A stretch of 64,000 nt of DNA from Lophium mytilinum (lineage: Eukaryota; Ascomycota; Dothideomycetes; Mytilinidiales; Mytilinidiaceae). Made by a program: the position numbers and the translations under genes. The stretch covers positions 379,834-443,833 of the forward strand of contig MU004189.1 of the NCBI GenBank assembly GCA_010093605.1, given 5' to 3'. Position 1 is the stretch's first letter. Each line of letters begins with the position of its first letter. Below, in pieces: positions 1 to 12,043 of this stretch. The notes under the pieces were generated by a model. The model saw only the letters and a list, made by a program, of their open reading frames with translations. It was not told the DNA's origin and ran no database searches.

Positions 1-801
1 GGTCGTGAATAGCGGGAACGGGAATATGTTCTTGGTTTCTCCATCCTCCTCTTCCTTGAACATCCATTTGTTATACTGATCTAGTTAGCACCCGATACGC
101 TGCATTGTAACATGGGAAACTCACCAGTGATATTGAGATTGAAAAGAAGTACCTATTGAGCTGTTAGCAACGCTCACCACGCAGACTCGAAACAAAGCTC
201 ACCATAATCCAATTAACACCGCGTTTATGAGCATGGATCTTACCATGCTCTGCGAAGCCATCTTTTCCTCCTCCTTTGAAATGCTGTGGTCCGGCACAAT
301 GCGCTCATCGAACCTGGTATGCTGCCTCTTGCGTCTCCTCCGCCGCCGCCTGTCTCTCGCCGTCAACCCCGTCTCCTCATCGTCCTCGAGTTCATCGTCG
401 GACCGCATATCATCCAGCTCGAGATCGGTGCTCTCGGTCTTGTCGGAAGAATCCGAAAGCTCCCCGTCAGACGAAGACCCGTCCTCTTCGATGCGCGGCT
501 GCGACTGCGTCCGCTGGTGCTTCTTCGCTGCGGGTTCACCGCCCGGGAGATTCGCAGCTCCTGCGCCGGCAAGTGATGCACTTCTTCGTCGGGCGTGGTT
601 CGTAGGCGGCGCTTCCATAGAATCGGCGGAGGTGAGCTTTGCTACGCGTGACGAGTGGTGGTGATGGTCCTCGGGGTCGTCCGAGGCCGGAGAGGACGGG
701 CTGGAGAGCGTTGCAAGCGGGACCGCATCAGCAGGATGCCGTGGGTCTGTATAGAGAGTGGAGGAGGAAGAGGAGGTTTGCCAGTCGTGTGCGCGGGTCA
801 T
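1..801 (-). CDS. SLC35C2-like nucleotide-sugar/triose-phosphate transporter family, 5' part
   Basis: Partial gene; the start codon is at 801 and the gene runs off the left edge. Exons 203-801, 125-152 (28 bp) and 1-75 join in frame across GTGAGC/TAG and GTGAGT/CAG introns. The first 170 or so residues are a hydrophilic, Ser/Asp/Glu-rich cytosolic tail ending in a poly-Arg run. The junction then gives MLINAVLIGLWYFFSISISL followed by YNKWMF, the start of the first membrane helix and the typical 'YNKWMF...FPLFTT' signature of the triose-phosphate translocator/SLC35 drug-metabolite transporter superfamily. Members carry nucleotide sugars or phosphorylated metabolites across Golgi/ER membranes; the substrate cannot be read from this fragment. 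Family call is firm from the YNKWMF and PLFTT blocks; the SLC35C2-type subgroup is an inference from the long charged N-terminal tail. Confidence 0.8.
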
Positions 802-1092
802 GCTCTCCTTGGCCGCCCTTCACCAAGTGGATGTCGGGTTAGTGCCTTGGCGGGGGAGATCAGCTGGGTCGAAGAAGTGCATTAGGGGGAGCTTCGCGAT
901 GCGGCTGGAGGTCGCGAGGTGCTGGAGTCGACAGCGCGGCGGTTAAGGGACGATATTTAGCTATTCTTTCATGGCCTAGACTGGTGTGCAGGGTGTCAGA
1001 GGTGTCAAGGTTCTCAAAACAGGTGTCCCCTTTCGTTGCTGATCGTTCCCTGCTCACGTGACTCTTAGACTGCACATCTGCATTGCTAGGTC

Positions 1093-1552
1093 TTAAGTTC
1101 GAGCAGATGGATATACCACTGCTCGCACTCCACTCTTGCTCGCTCGAAAGCGCTGTCAGGAGTGACCCAGCTAGCCCCCGGATGGTCAGTCACGGGGTAG
1201 TCGAATTGGCACCGTGTCGACCTTGACATCGCACCTAGAGTTTTGAGAACTTATAGAGGCACCCCAAATACTGGCGAACAGGAGATCGGAGTCATTCGTA
1301 GGACCAGCTGATTTCAATTGTGTTAAGTTCGGGCATACGGATATAACACTGCTCAGACTCCACTCTTGCTCGCCCGAAAGCGCTGTCAGGAGTGGCCTAG
1401 CTATTCCGCGGATGGTCAGTCAAGGGGTGGTCGAATTGGCACCGTGTCGACCTTGACATCGCACCTAGAGCTTTGAGAACCTATAGAGGCACCCCAAACA
1501 CTGGCGAACAGGAGATCGGAGTCATTCATGAGTCCAGTTGATTTCAATTGTG
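1093..1552. repeat. Two-copy tandem direct repeat, 230 bp unit
   Basis: Copy 1 spans 1093-1322 and copy 2 spans 1323-1552, both starting with TTAAGTTC and ending with ATTTCAATTGTG. By eye there are about 20-25 mismatches in 230 bp (near 90% identity), and many are C/T or G/A transitions. Copy 1 contains an inverted pair (CGAGCAG ... CTGCTCG) that is broken in copy 2. No open reading frame of interest crosses it. It could be a remnant of a mobile element or a local duplication. Confidence 0.85.
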
Positions 1553-1779
1553 TTGTACATCATCTCATTTTCTAGAGCCATTCAGCAAGCCCATTACTCC
1601 AAGTTCTGGACCACGCATCTTGTATCAAAGAGTACCCCCCATCCGCTTCCGATTGTGCAGCACCACCGACTATTCAATCCAGAATCCAAGGCCATGAACC
1701 CTCAATCAGCTTTGACTTGTTTCGATGCTACGAGGTCCGCCAGCAAGCCATTATCGCCTCATCGCCCCCTACCCCATTC

Positions 1780-2642
1780 TCAGAATATGTTCTTCAACAA
1801 GGCCCTCAAGAACCCATCCTCTTTCGCCGCCTCCTTGGGGAACATCCTCTTCTTCAAGTGAGTGTACCTGATCAACTGCCACTTGGTTCTGAAGAGGTGC
1901 ACCTTTCCTCCAGTACGGCGACAGTCAAGCAGGTCGCAAATGTTGACATTGACTCGGGCAAGGGCCTATGCACAGGAAGTTAGCACTATCATCTACCATT
2001 ACTGGCTTCATGGGTACGGGATCCACATACCTTGCGACACTGTGTGATGCTCTGCGGTATAGGCTCGATCGACACCTCCGAACACAACGCCTGCCAGCTT
2101 TCCAACTTGCTGAGCGCGGCATCTCCTCCATAAGCCCTCACGAAATCAGTCTGGTACGCCTGATTGCGATACACACGCCACGCATAGGAGTTAGCGTTCC
2201 ATCCCATGAAGTCACTCAGTCTTGCGAACTCAATTTCCAGCGGCGCCGTTGGATTTGCCTCGAAACCCGGGAAGCAGGCGAAGAATTCGAAGAACGAGTC
2301 GGCATATGGATTGAGTTCCGGTCCGTACTCATAACCGAAGCAAGCGCGCCAGTTGCGACGCCAGGCCTTGGAGTTGAGACGCCAGCCGCGCTTGAGTCCC
2401 AAGAGGCCGAAGTTGATCTCCTCGCTCTTGCTCGTGTCGACCATGAAGTCATCGAAGGAGGAAAAGAAAGTCATGTTGAGATCTGCGAAGCTGATCGTAG
2501 AGGGAGGGGTAGCGATATCGCTGCCGCTGAATTGCGATGCTGGAGTAGCGGTCGGCGGCGGGGCGGGAGGCATTGAGGCGACATCCAGGGCTGCGAAGGC
2601 GGCGGCGAGTGCGTCGGTAGTTTGTCCCTTCTTTTTGACCAT
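1780..2642 (-). CDS. Uncharacterised conserved-looking protein, 265 aa
   Basis: Two exons, 2031-2642 and 1780-1965, joined by a 65 bp intron (donor AAG|GTATGT, acceptor GTGCATAG), phase 0. The ATG at 2642 begins MVKKKGQTTDALAAAF. After a Pro/Ala/Thr-rich segment (about residues 25-50) the protein becomes aromatic-rich, with many Trp, Tyr and Phe (FFSSFDDFMVDTSK, WRLNSKAWRRNWRACFGYEY), then a Cys-containing C-terminus (NICDLLDCRRTGGKVHLFR) and a basic tail ending KNIF. No signal peptide or membrane segment. I do not recognise a domain. The aromatic-rich core and clean intron argue for a real, folded protein rather than a chance ORF. Confidence 0.7.
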
Positions 2643-3204
2643 GTTAGCGGGAATGATGCAGTCGGACAGATGCAGATAGCGTCACGGCAAGGCGACTGTG
2701 CTGTGAAGCTGGCGTGTGTTAGAGCGGATTGTTGTGGGGTCGGTTGCAAAACGCTGGAACATAAAGACTGCAGGTTTCCGTCGGAGAAACGTGCCTGCGG
2801 GTCTGCGGCTAATAGCGGTGTTAGGAAATATGTCTGTGATGGTTATCATCACCGGGCTACGAAATCCGTATCCGTGGACTTGCCAGTGCCAGGCTTGCTT
2901 CAACAAATTTTCAGAACTCTAGATGGTCTAGAAAGAGTTCATTGTGACCAAACTCTTACCTCAGTGGGCCAACTCGAAAGCCCCAATCAGCACCGCAGTG
3001 AACGTAATTTGGCATTCCTACAGATCTCTGACAATCCGCTGAAACCCGTCAAGCGATAGTAGGTGGTTATGCACGGATGTATTGAAAATCACTTATACGC
3101 ACATCACTATTATAAGACATCGAGCGTCATTGAAAACTTAGGAAGCAAAGAATAACTCTCACCTACTTACCTTCCAAAGGCTTCCTGGATTATTCGTGAT
3201 TCTT
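2643..3204. other. Intergenic, no gene seen
   Basis: Lies between the 5' end of the 1780-2642 gene and the 3' end of the Vps62 gene, so it holds the promoter of the former and the 3' UTR of the latter. A plus-strand frame is open here but has no recognisable domain or splice context. Confidence 0.6.
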
Positions 3205-4618
3205 TCAAGGAGCAAGAACCCCCCTTAGGATACACTGCTGCCCATTATCTGGACAAACGTTCTTCCTATCCAGCTGCTTGTCCTCAGGCCCCGTAGGCCC
3301 ACCTACGTACTTTCGATTCCCCGCCAACTGCTTCTGTCTCTTGTCCTTGTCCGGGTACTGCTCATCGCCCCATCTGCCTTGAAAGTACAGCCAACTCACT
3401 GGCGTCCCCCCTAGAAACGGCGTGAACGAAGCTGGCGTCACCGTTGGCGGAGATTTGGGGTCTGTGGGATTGGGCGTGGACACTGCCGGATGGTAGGTAT
3501 AATACCAAGCATTGAGAAGCGGGTCGTAGAGTGGGCCAGCATTTGTTTCGTCGACAAGTAGGAAAGGTAAGGGGAGGTTGAGGTTGGGTATTGTATGGTC
3601 GTGGATTCCGGGGGTGGCGTACATTGCGTGAGAGCCGTTGGCGCAGTAGGCAAGGGGCTTTGGTCATGTCAATCTAGATCGCACTAGGTACGAGATCGAA
3701 TTGAAAGAAATAACTCACACGCTTTCCGGACTTGTCTTTCTTCAATATTCGATATTGAAATGCTTCACCATTCGAATGCTGTGAGTACCACACGTATTTC
3801 GGCTCTCCGTTGACAAAACGGACCATGTTATGCTCCCTTCCATACACGTCAGCCAATCTTACAGCTGTACAGCTTTGGGGTCCTACCAGTCCCCGACGTG
3901 GTCTCCTGCGATAAGTGAGCAAATCATCAAGTCATTTGGTCTCAGGGGAGATTCGAGAGCAGAAAGTACCTAGCTGGTTGTTCAAGACTACGCCACCCCA
4001 ATTGAAAGCAAAGAAGTAAATGTAAAACACGTCGGTTGTTTGATTTCCCTTGTCCGTGATGATGATGCAGCATGATACGGCATTCTTCGTTCTGCCCTCC
4101 GCATCGGGCGCAACTCCATTGAGCCAGGCTGGATTCGTCGTAATGTCGACATTGGATGTCAGGTAGACATCTTTTCCTTGCTTGGTCCCGACTTTGTTGA
4201 GTTGGTCGAGGTTGTCGACAGTGAGGGGAGCGGATAATACAGCAACATTTGCGCGACCAATTTGCGGACGTGTGTTAGCGAGCTGGGCGCTGATGTCCGA
4301 AGGCTTGTATTTCTCTTTCGAGGAAAGATAGACGAGGGGTGCTATGCAATGGTTAGGAAACTTTAAAGAGGGACACTTGCAAGAAGAAAATGAGGTCCAA
4401 TAGAGTGAGAGGCCTGCTCATTTGGCTTTCCATTGATACTTAGGCAAGACGTGCTTCAAGAATGATCATGAGAGAGCCAGGAGATAATGACTTTGGTTTG
4501 ATAGTGAACCCTGCTTGAAAAATAAAAGTTATCTCGTATTCTTACCGTAGTCAATCGCAAATTGTGGAACCCCATCCGGCGCAGGGCTTATCTTAGGAGT
4601 GTTTGAAACTTCGGCCAT
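3205..4618 (-). CDS. VPS62: Vps62-like vacuolar protein sorting-associated protein, 344 aa
   Basis: Five exons: 4546-4618, 3970-4341, 3887-3905, 3719-3836 and 3205-3657; exon lengths sum to 345 codons in frame. The third exon is a 19 bp micro-exon encoding GDHVGDW, and the junctions rebuild the hallmark GDHVGDWEHNMVRFVNGEP followed by VWYSQHSNGEAFQY. Downstream blocks (KPLAYCANGSHAMYATPG, HDHTIPN, a conserved Trp-rich C-terminal half with FQGRWGDEQYP) match the Vps62 family, found in fungi and plants. In yeast VPS62 is implicated in cytoplasm-to-vacuole protein targeting; biochemical activity is unknown. No signal peptide is evident (MAEVSNTPKISPAPDG). The start at 4618 is chosen because it opens the spliced frame with a short hydrophilic leader. 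The intron between exons 1 and 2 is unusually long (204 bp). Confidence 0.88.
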
Positions 4619-5973
4619 GCTGTCAAGGCAGTCAAATAGTCAGAGTATAGGAGCTGGCCGGCTATCACGCGAAGAGAAAAGCTCTCGGAAGTACTTAGGT
4701 AGTGGGCGTAGGTAGTGGATTAAGAGGATTATGACACAGTCTTGCCAAGAGAGAGGAGATGTAATGCGGACTGCGGTACGGCACCTGCCTCGAGCCAAGA
4801 GAGTTCCTGTCGCCGGCGCTCCATGCTCTCTATATACCTTCGATGTGAAGCACTTGCATGTGCCCGACGCACATCAAGACAAAAATCAGCTGTGGAGCCT
4901 TAAAAGAGACTATCAGCTGAACGGGCGCCGCCACCTGCAGCCACCACATGAAGGCAACAACAGGAGGTCTTGATTTTCCGTGAGAGGCTGACTGTCAAGC
5001 TGAGGGAATGAGAAGCACGACTGAAATACGAAGATAACTTTCAGCAGCGTATAGCGGAGATCCTTGGAAATTTGCATCTCGAATATGAGGTCCGCAGCAA
5101 GCCGTGGCTGGTTTTCTTTTCGCGCCAAGCGAAGTGTGCTGTCAAGTGCAGTCCACGAGCTTTTAGTTGTCTTTCAAGGCTCTTGACAATCGCCGGTGAT
5201 CTTAAAATTCTCGGGACCTGCAGCTCCTAACGCGGTGATGCCAAAGTAGTTTCAACCCTAGACACGTAGGGGCGTGATGTGGCATGGCTGATCGAAGCGG
5301 TTGACGACAGAGAAAGATCGAAAGTGCTAAATGATAGGTAGGGCAAGACCAGCCACCTCTGCGGCTTCGGTAAGGAGAGTCCGCCGAGGGGCTGCCAGTG
5401 AAACGTGACCATTGAGATGGTGGTGGGGTGTCGCGACTTGGACAAGCCAATATGCAAGGAGGTCGTGTTCATGTGCCAGGAGTTCCACCTACAATAAACG
5501 GATATAGTGCCGCAGTCTAGGTGATAGGACAAAAGCAGTGAAAAGCTGCTATGTGCTGTGAATGTAGGCCTTGTGAAGAAAACCTTGGGCGTCTATGGGT
5601 GATGAAAGGTGGTGTGAACGATGGCCTCGGGATCAGGGCAGGGCCATACAGGCTTCGGCTAGCGTGAAACCCCTTTCCTGTCTAACCTCCAAACGAAACG
5701 GTACTATTACTGTGTATTCCTAATCACCACATCACCGAGACGCGAACTTCGTCCCTCGAACAGCACATATTATGTTTCTAGCATTTCATGTCACACTGCT
5801 GTGGCTATTACATCTCATCGGCCACTCAAACCCACCTAGGTCGTAGATCCAAGGTCTAGGCGTCCAACGCTGTATTTATTGCAGCTTTGACTTTAAAGGG
5901 GCTATGGTATTAAATACTTCATAATATGTCGCATTGGAACGCCTGTCTCTCCTTATTCCTAGGCAAGCGCTTC
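4619..5973. other. Intergenic 1.35 kb, no gene seen
   Basis: Upstream of the Vps62 gene and downstream of the SDR gene, both on the minus strand. It therefore contains the Vps62 promoter. Short ORFs on both strands show no family motif. I see no repeat or RNA gene. Confidence 0.55.
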
Positions 5974-7237
5974 TCATGATTCCTTCAAATGCTGCAAAAT
6001 CAGCTCCACTTCCGCATCTGCGGTCTCGATGATATGCTCCGCCGCAAATTGCGGCTTCCAGCCAATCTGCTTGCCATGCACTGCGGTAAAGGTACAGCTT
6101 GGTATTCCGTTAGTACTTATACCTTATTGTTTCTAGAGAAGAGGTCTTACAGTCCGCCTAGTTGGACGGGCACAAAGTCCTTTGGACATTCTAGCGCATC
6201 TCCCATCTTTTGAAGAGCTCCATCATCGGCCACGTGTACCTCGTCATCGTCGATGTACTTGCTCTTCGCGAGTGCCTTGGCCATGGACAAGTAGATGTCG
6301 TCCCAGGCCACGCTGCCGGGTGAGGCGAGATAGTACCCGCTCTTGCCGTAGCCAGGCTCTTTTCCGGATAGAATGGCACGCAGCAGTTCTATGTACAGTG
6401 TTGTGTTGTCGATGACATGGCATACGGGCCATATCTACCTGGAATTAGATTCGAGATTCCTGGAGCGTGGATGCTTTGAGTCACGTACCGGCCGTCCAGC
6501 GTCAACCTTGTATACTTGCCGGACCTTTATGGCTGCTTTTACGATGGCAACGGTCTGGATCGATATCGGATTGCCGAAGCCCTCTCCTTTTCCGTCTGGA
6601 TTCTGTCAGCTCTGATACCTCACTAGTAGCTTTGTGTGCTGCTTACAGACGATGCATGGCACAAAGATGTAACTTCGAACGCCTTTACCCTCCGCGTTCT
6701 CAATGACGACATTGTTGGCCTCAACCGCCTGAGATATCAGTTACACTAAATTGCCATTTGATTTGAGTGAATAAGACATACACTCTGCATCAAAGGAAAA
6801 GGCGCCCTTTGGCTCTTCTGAATATCGTACAACTTTGGATCCGTATCCAGGAGCGGGGCATCTGTGGGTGCTCCCGCATGTTCAGAAAAGAGTTTTGCGC
6901 CACTAGTATGCAGAAAATGCACCTCCTGGCCCGTTTGCTTCTTGAGTTCTGATAAAGCCTCGATGAACGTAACTTGATGCTCCCAGTTTCGGGGATCGAT
7001 GAGATAGAAGACGATGTTGATCTTGTTGTCAAGAACAGCTTTCTTAATGCTTTCTGGGGCTTCCAGATTGATGTTCAGGGCCTCCGCCCCATATTGCTCA
7101 ACGGCTTTCCCTTGTTCTTCCGTTCGAACGAGGGCATAGAGCTTCTCGTATGATGGAAGATTCGCCTCTTTCCAACGAGCGAGTAGAGTTCCTCCGAGGT
7201 ATCCTGAGCCGCCTGTAATGAGGATCCGGTTTGCCAT
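5974..7237 (-). CDS. NAD(P)-dependent extended/atypical SDR (epimerase/dehydratase fold), 350 aa
   Basis: Five exons: 6782-7237, 6647-6728, 6489-6595, 6151-6434 and 5974-6097, totalling 351 codons. The N-terminus has a Rossmann dinucleotide-binding motif, MANRILITGGSGYLGG (GxxGxxG). The protein then carries HTSGAKLF near residues 110-117 (catalytic Ser/Thr region) and Y137-D-I-Q-K141, a complete YxxxK dyad. The middle contains VYGKGEGFGNPISIQT, a typical substrate-loop segment, and the C-terminus has GYYLASPGSVAWDDIY and IGWKPQF blocks common to fungal epimerase-like proteins. With GxxGxxG, S/T and YxxxK present it should be an active oxidoreductase or epimerase; the substrate is not evident. 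It stands alone, without neighbouring biosynthetic genes, so it is probably a metabolic enzyme rather than part of a secondary-metabolite cluster. Confidence 0.85.
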
Positions 7238-10200
7238 GGCTTCAGTTGAGTCTGCAGTAACTTCAAAAAGGACAAATAGAGAGAATGTAAGATAAGAGAT
7301 GGTATGAAGTCTGTTTATTTGATTTATAATAACGAATGGGGCTAGACACGTGATCGGATAGATCCCTGTCTAGGTCCAACTATATCCTCTCTCTTTCATA
7401 TTTCCAATCAATATCGGCACACCAGCTATGAAGAGGCAACTGACTATTACGAGTCTAACTCTCTGTTGATGGTGTGATGATAAGAGTATAGTGCGGTTCA
7501 CACCGACGAACTTCGGCAACGCTCACCTTCTTGTTTATGTCAGCAGTAGTGAAGTCCGAGCGATCGCCGTGCTTCCTCGTTGGTTGATGTATGCGATATC
7601 TCCTGTGAATGGTTTCACTTGCTACTCCGCAAGTAGAGTGTTAGAGCCAATCGGACACTCGTTAGACGGCAGATTTTTGTAAAGAAAGCAGCTTTCTGTA
7701 CCAAAAGGTCCGCAACTCATTCCAGAAGAGGTGAAGGAGAGTTTCGACGCATCTTAATAGCTTCCGGAGTTATTCAACCCTGGATTTCCGTTAGCCGACT
7801 TTCTCCTACTTGTCCTACGAAATGCAAGGTCCTTATACGAGATCGGAGAAACAAAACCGCTAGAGAGTAAAAGGAAAGTTTAGCGAACCGCGAGCACGTG
7901 TCGGAAGTAAGCACCGGCGGCGCATAGGACCATTCTTGAGCGTACCTAGAAGCAAATCCTCTTTCGCATCATGGAAAGCTAATTGTTTGTTGACTCGGAC
8001 AGAGCTTGACTTGAGCAGATCCAAGCTCGCGTGCTCAAGCCGCACAGCTTCCGGTCTCACCACGGTCCAATCAGCGCTCAACATCGGAGCCGGAGAACGC
8101 AAGTGGTATCACGCAGGACAGCTGAGTCTCAAATCAACAGCAAAGCGCTGCTCATCGGCGCTTCGAGCCTGGAAACCGCCGTTTCTCAAAGTACGAGACG
8201 CCGCAGCTGTAGATCAACAAGAGTCACTTCAGACCGGGCGTACTCCGCCCTCACTCCAGCATGATATACTCGGACTACGAACGGCACTATCCCCGTGTTG
8301 ATCAAAAGCATGGGCAAGCGGGTAGTCAGCCTATCTTGTTTCAAGAGAGGGTTTGCGCCTCGTGATTGGGACATCGCACACGTGTCGGTGTGTGAAGCTA
8401 TGGATAGAGCCGGTGCCGAACGGGAGGCCTCGTCAGATGTACACACATAGCCTCAAATAGATTGCCTTCGCCGCATGGAACTTTTAATGGGGATGATAGG
8501 CAAGACCGTCGGGGGCTTAGACTCCAAGCAACGTGGACTCGCGTGCGAGTGCAAGGTAATAGGATTGGTACTCTAACCAATGGGGCCTCATATTGAGCAC
8601 CCAACTCGTGCTACGATATGCTAGACTCGATCGTCGATGCCTGGATGGCAGACGACAGCATGATCCTGCGCTCTGCCTTCACCGGCAGTGTCGCTAATGT
8701 CAGGCTTCCAACAGTTAGCCGCCTATGGCCCACATGTGCTAATCCGGATCACCACCCTTCACTGGCTGATCATTCACAGCTACGAGGACCTCGTGACTCC
8801 TCGCATCCATCCTTCCGGCCAGAACGCGGTAGATATGCAGAAATCATGCGTCTTGCTATCGGGGTGTGAATCCTTTGGTGCCGCGGAGCCGGATGCCATC
8901 ATGTCATGCTATGGCAGGTAGAGGAGCCTGGCTGCACCACGTATGCAAGAGCAACGCCGGTATCAGTTTCTAGCTTCCAGACGCCTATCACCACAAGTGT
9001 GCCCATGCTTTTCATTCGTGCCCAACAAATCGAGTGAACCGCATGCGTAGATCGGAAGTAATAAAGAAGTGATGGAAGTGCCAAGACATGTATCGTAAGC
9101 GCAAGATTTGACCTTACTTCCTGAGGCCACAATCCAATCTTTCCAGATTAACTTGATAAACAGAAAGACTTGGAGAAGTATTGACATTTACCATACAACG
9201 TTTATCACTTGCCTAGCGCCGAGATGGAAGTTTGGCTAAAAGCACCCTTCAGCCGTCAGAACCTGCGAAAAGATAGCACTTGCGCGAAGTTTAGAGCATG
9301 CGATTAGATCCCCGCAGGCTACTCGTTGTTTGGCGAGAGGTATTCCACATCTTTTCGATACATTCGTCGGCCGGGTCTCTATTGCTGCCTCTCCTGTCGC
9401 AAACTCCAGCTAACCGGCTCTCGCTTCATGACTAGGAGAGGCTCTAGCCCTTGGGATTTAGAGAAGACAGAAGCAGGCTATATCGAAGGCCCTACCATTC
9501 CATCCTTGATTGAGACGAAAGCTGTGATAAGAAGATACTAGAAGGCGACGCTGATCTTGCACCGAGCACTCCGTGCTTGTGAGATAAAGTACACGGGCTC
9601 TATAATGACTGAGCTCGCTCGACCGGAGGATACACGCAGAGCAGGTACACTAAAGAAGCCCGCCAATCTCTGCACAGAGTCTATGTTGCTGTAGCTTCGG
9701 ATTGTAGGAGGGAAGTGTTCTAGGGGCGAGGTAACGTAGACACCGGTACTGAGTAGCAGACAACGGTCCATTGTCCTTGGAAGCTGAACCTCTAGGTACG
9801 TAAAATTCCCAGTGATGACGAAGTCGTTACAATTTGTCAGAATGGTTGTTTTGTCGTAGCCTGGCGATTCTAACCAACGTAGTGGCTCACTGATCCAACG
9901 GACACCGATCAGAAACCCTTCAAACCACCCTTTCCAACCTCCTCTTCATTCGAATACGCACCTACCTCATCTTACAATCAATACAAGTCGAACCTCGGTG
10001 TTCTGGAGTCAGCATAACGTTGTGTGTCGTGTCGTCGGCCGTCCAAGCGCCTTCCGAAAGCGTCCTGTCATCCGGAGGGCAAATCGGCTTATCCTCCACA
10101 TTCGATCGACCGGCCATGCACAAACGACGCGTACAAAGGTTATGGGGTCAACAATAGCGTGTAGAGTAGTCGTGAAGTGATACGGAGAATGTTTTGGTAG

Positions 10201-10838
10201 CCGTGAGTCGACTTAAGGCGTAGGATGTGGAACTAGAAGGCTTCGCGCTTCATCAGCCGGTGCTGTGGAGATCATCAGGGTACAGAGGTAGTATGGCACG
10301 GCGTTGACGGTCGTAGGAAGCGTACTTGAAGCTTCAGAGAGGTGGTTCTGGCGCCCTGGCGTGTTTGCGTGGACTCTCTGAGGCTGTCCTTCGCGCTGAT
10401 GAACACTGACGCGGATATCAGTGTTACGGTGGACGAGTCTGAAGCACTATTTTTAAATGGAACAATGCGGAAACACGAGGCTCGAGTCGTTGTTGAATAT
10501 CAGGCTCTTTATTTTTTGAATACAACCGTGCGGTCGGGGGCGTCGAGGGCGTTAGCCGCCAGTTGTCCACCGCAATTTCTCGTCCCTGTCACTGTCCACT
10601 CATGCAATAGAACCACTTCTCTCCATCTACCATACGTATCTTGGCTATGCATGCTTCAATGATACGTCGTTTCTCGTAGAGGTTCAGCTCAATACGCCCC
10701 GGTGTTTCCCTTAGAGTCACCAATAACATTCATGATCATGCAGAATGAGCCCCATTTAGGCCAACTGTCACCGTGCCAGACATGCGCCAGAGATGGAAAG
10801 ATAAGGAGACCGACCTGCCAGATCGTGTTAACAGTCTT
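7238..10838. other. 3.6 kb gene-empty stretch
   Basis: Between two SDR genes. Only short, unrelated ORFs occur on both strands, none with recognisable domains, and I could not chain them through plausible introns. No terminal inverted repeats or clear transposase/reverse-transcriptase motifs were seen. It is the longest empty stretch apart from the region upstream of StuA. Confidence 0.5.
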
Positions 10839-12043
10839 TCACCCTTTCCCCGCTTCGTTTGCCCTGATCCTCCGCTCAAGCTCCACGAGCTGCAAGCCTA
10901 AGTCGGTAACAGTCTCGTCGACGCTACGGTACCTGAGCAGCCCGAGTACCGCGGCAGCCGGAGTGGAATCTACAAGGTCCTTGGACAGATTCCCTGTTGT
11001 CGACACTGACGATGGCGTGGCTCTATCCACTATGCGATCGGCAAGCTCGGGAAAGCGATTACGCATGATATCTGAGACTGTATGAGACGGCATCATCCCA
11101 GCAGATATGACGAACCGCTTGTTGCCTGCTTTCGGTATGAGAGCAGCTTGGACATGTGCGTATGCGAAATCCTAAGCCTCGAGATCAGCATTCTAATCCG
11201 CGATGACCCGTGTATATGTACAGAGCGCGTTTCACTTACCCGGACGTCCACGTAGTAACTGACACTATCCGACCAAAGTCCGACGGTCCCAATGGGGATG
11301 TTGCTGCAAATGCTCCAGATCCGCTGATTGCCCTCTTCCAAGTCCGTGAGAAGGGTCAGTGGTCGTACCAAGGGTCCATAGACACTGGGGGCAGAGAGAG
11401 CCACAACATCAAATCCAGGCTTCTCATCGGCAAGATACTTCCATATTCGATCATTGATGAGGTCGTCGTTTGCCCGACATGTGGCTAAGAGGTACTCTGG
11501 ATCTTTTGCGGCTACGCTCTGTATAGATGACGTAGGGGACCGGGTGTTGCTGTTTAAGTCCGGCGTGGCTAGCCAACGAGCAAAGGTTGTAAGGACGCTG
11601 GTGAAGATAACCCTTCGGACTTTAGGTGCAACCGCTTGAACGCTTTGCAGGAAGTCTTTCTTGCCATCGCTCTCTTGGTTCACGAAGTGGGACAAGCTGT
11701 CAGCCTCGTCCAGGGAATCGACAGTGACGGTGTGTATCACAGTATCGAAGGGCTCCTGGGTTGCACTGAGCGCATCATCGTATGCACGAGGGACCGAGAG
11801 ATCTTCATCCGGGACAATGGCGAAGTCGAGGCCGGTGGGAGGGGTGCGGGGAAATTGCTTTCGTAGTGCCTCTTTTTCTATGTCGGAGCCTACCACGGCG
11901 CGAACGGAAACATCGAAGGAGAGAAGCTGATCGAGGATGTGTAATCCGATGAAGCCGGATGCACCTGTGAGGAGGACTCGCTTCGTGGGCATATTTCGGA
12001 CAATCTTCCTGCTGAGTCCGAAGTCCGATGTCCGCAGCGACAT
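10839..12043 (-). CDS. Extended SDR (dihydroflavonol reductase/Gre2-like), atypical active site
   Basis: Two exons, 11240-12043 and 10839-11171, joined by a 68 bp intron (CGG|GTAAGT ... TTAG|GAT), giving 378 aa. A second in-frame ATG at 11992 (MPTKRVLLTGASGFIG) matches the usual start of the family and would give 361 aa. The Rossmann motif TGASGFIG is intact and the strand/Ser region VIFTSVLTTF is present. VYGPLVRPL, the 'fungal ketoreductase' loop, and the C-terminal DFAYAHVQAAL block place it with the Gre2/DFR-type extended SDRs. The usual YxxxK dyad is not seen: the only nearby Tyr (Y184) is followed by LLAT, and the positions expected from spacing to WKYLADEKPGFDV are Arg and Asp. It may have lost catalysis or use another mechanism. 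Confidence 0.8.

Noticed and set aside
10342-10662. Possible LTR or retroelement remnant near an AT-rich ORF
   Set aside because: A polyA-like run and a short ORF, but no long terminal repeat partner, primer-binding site or pol motif could be found.
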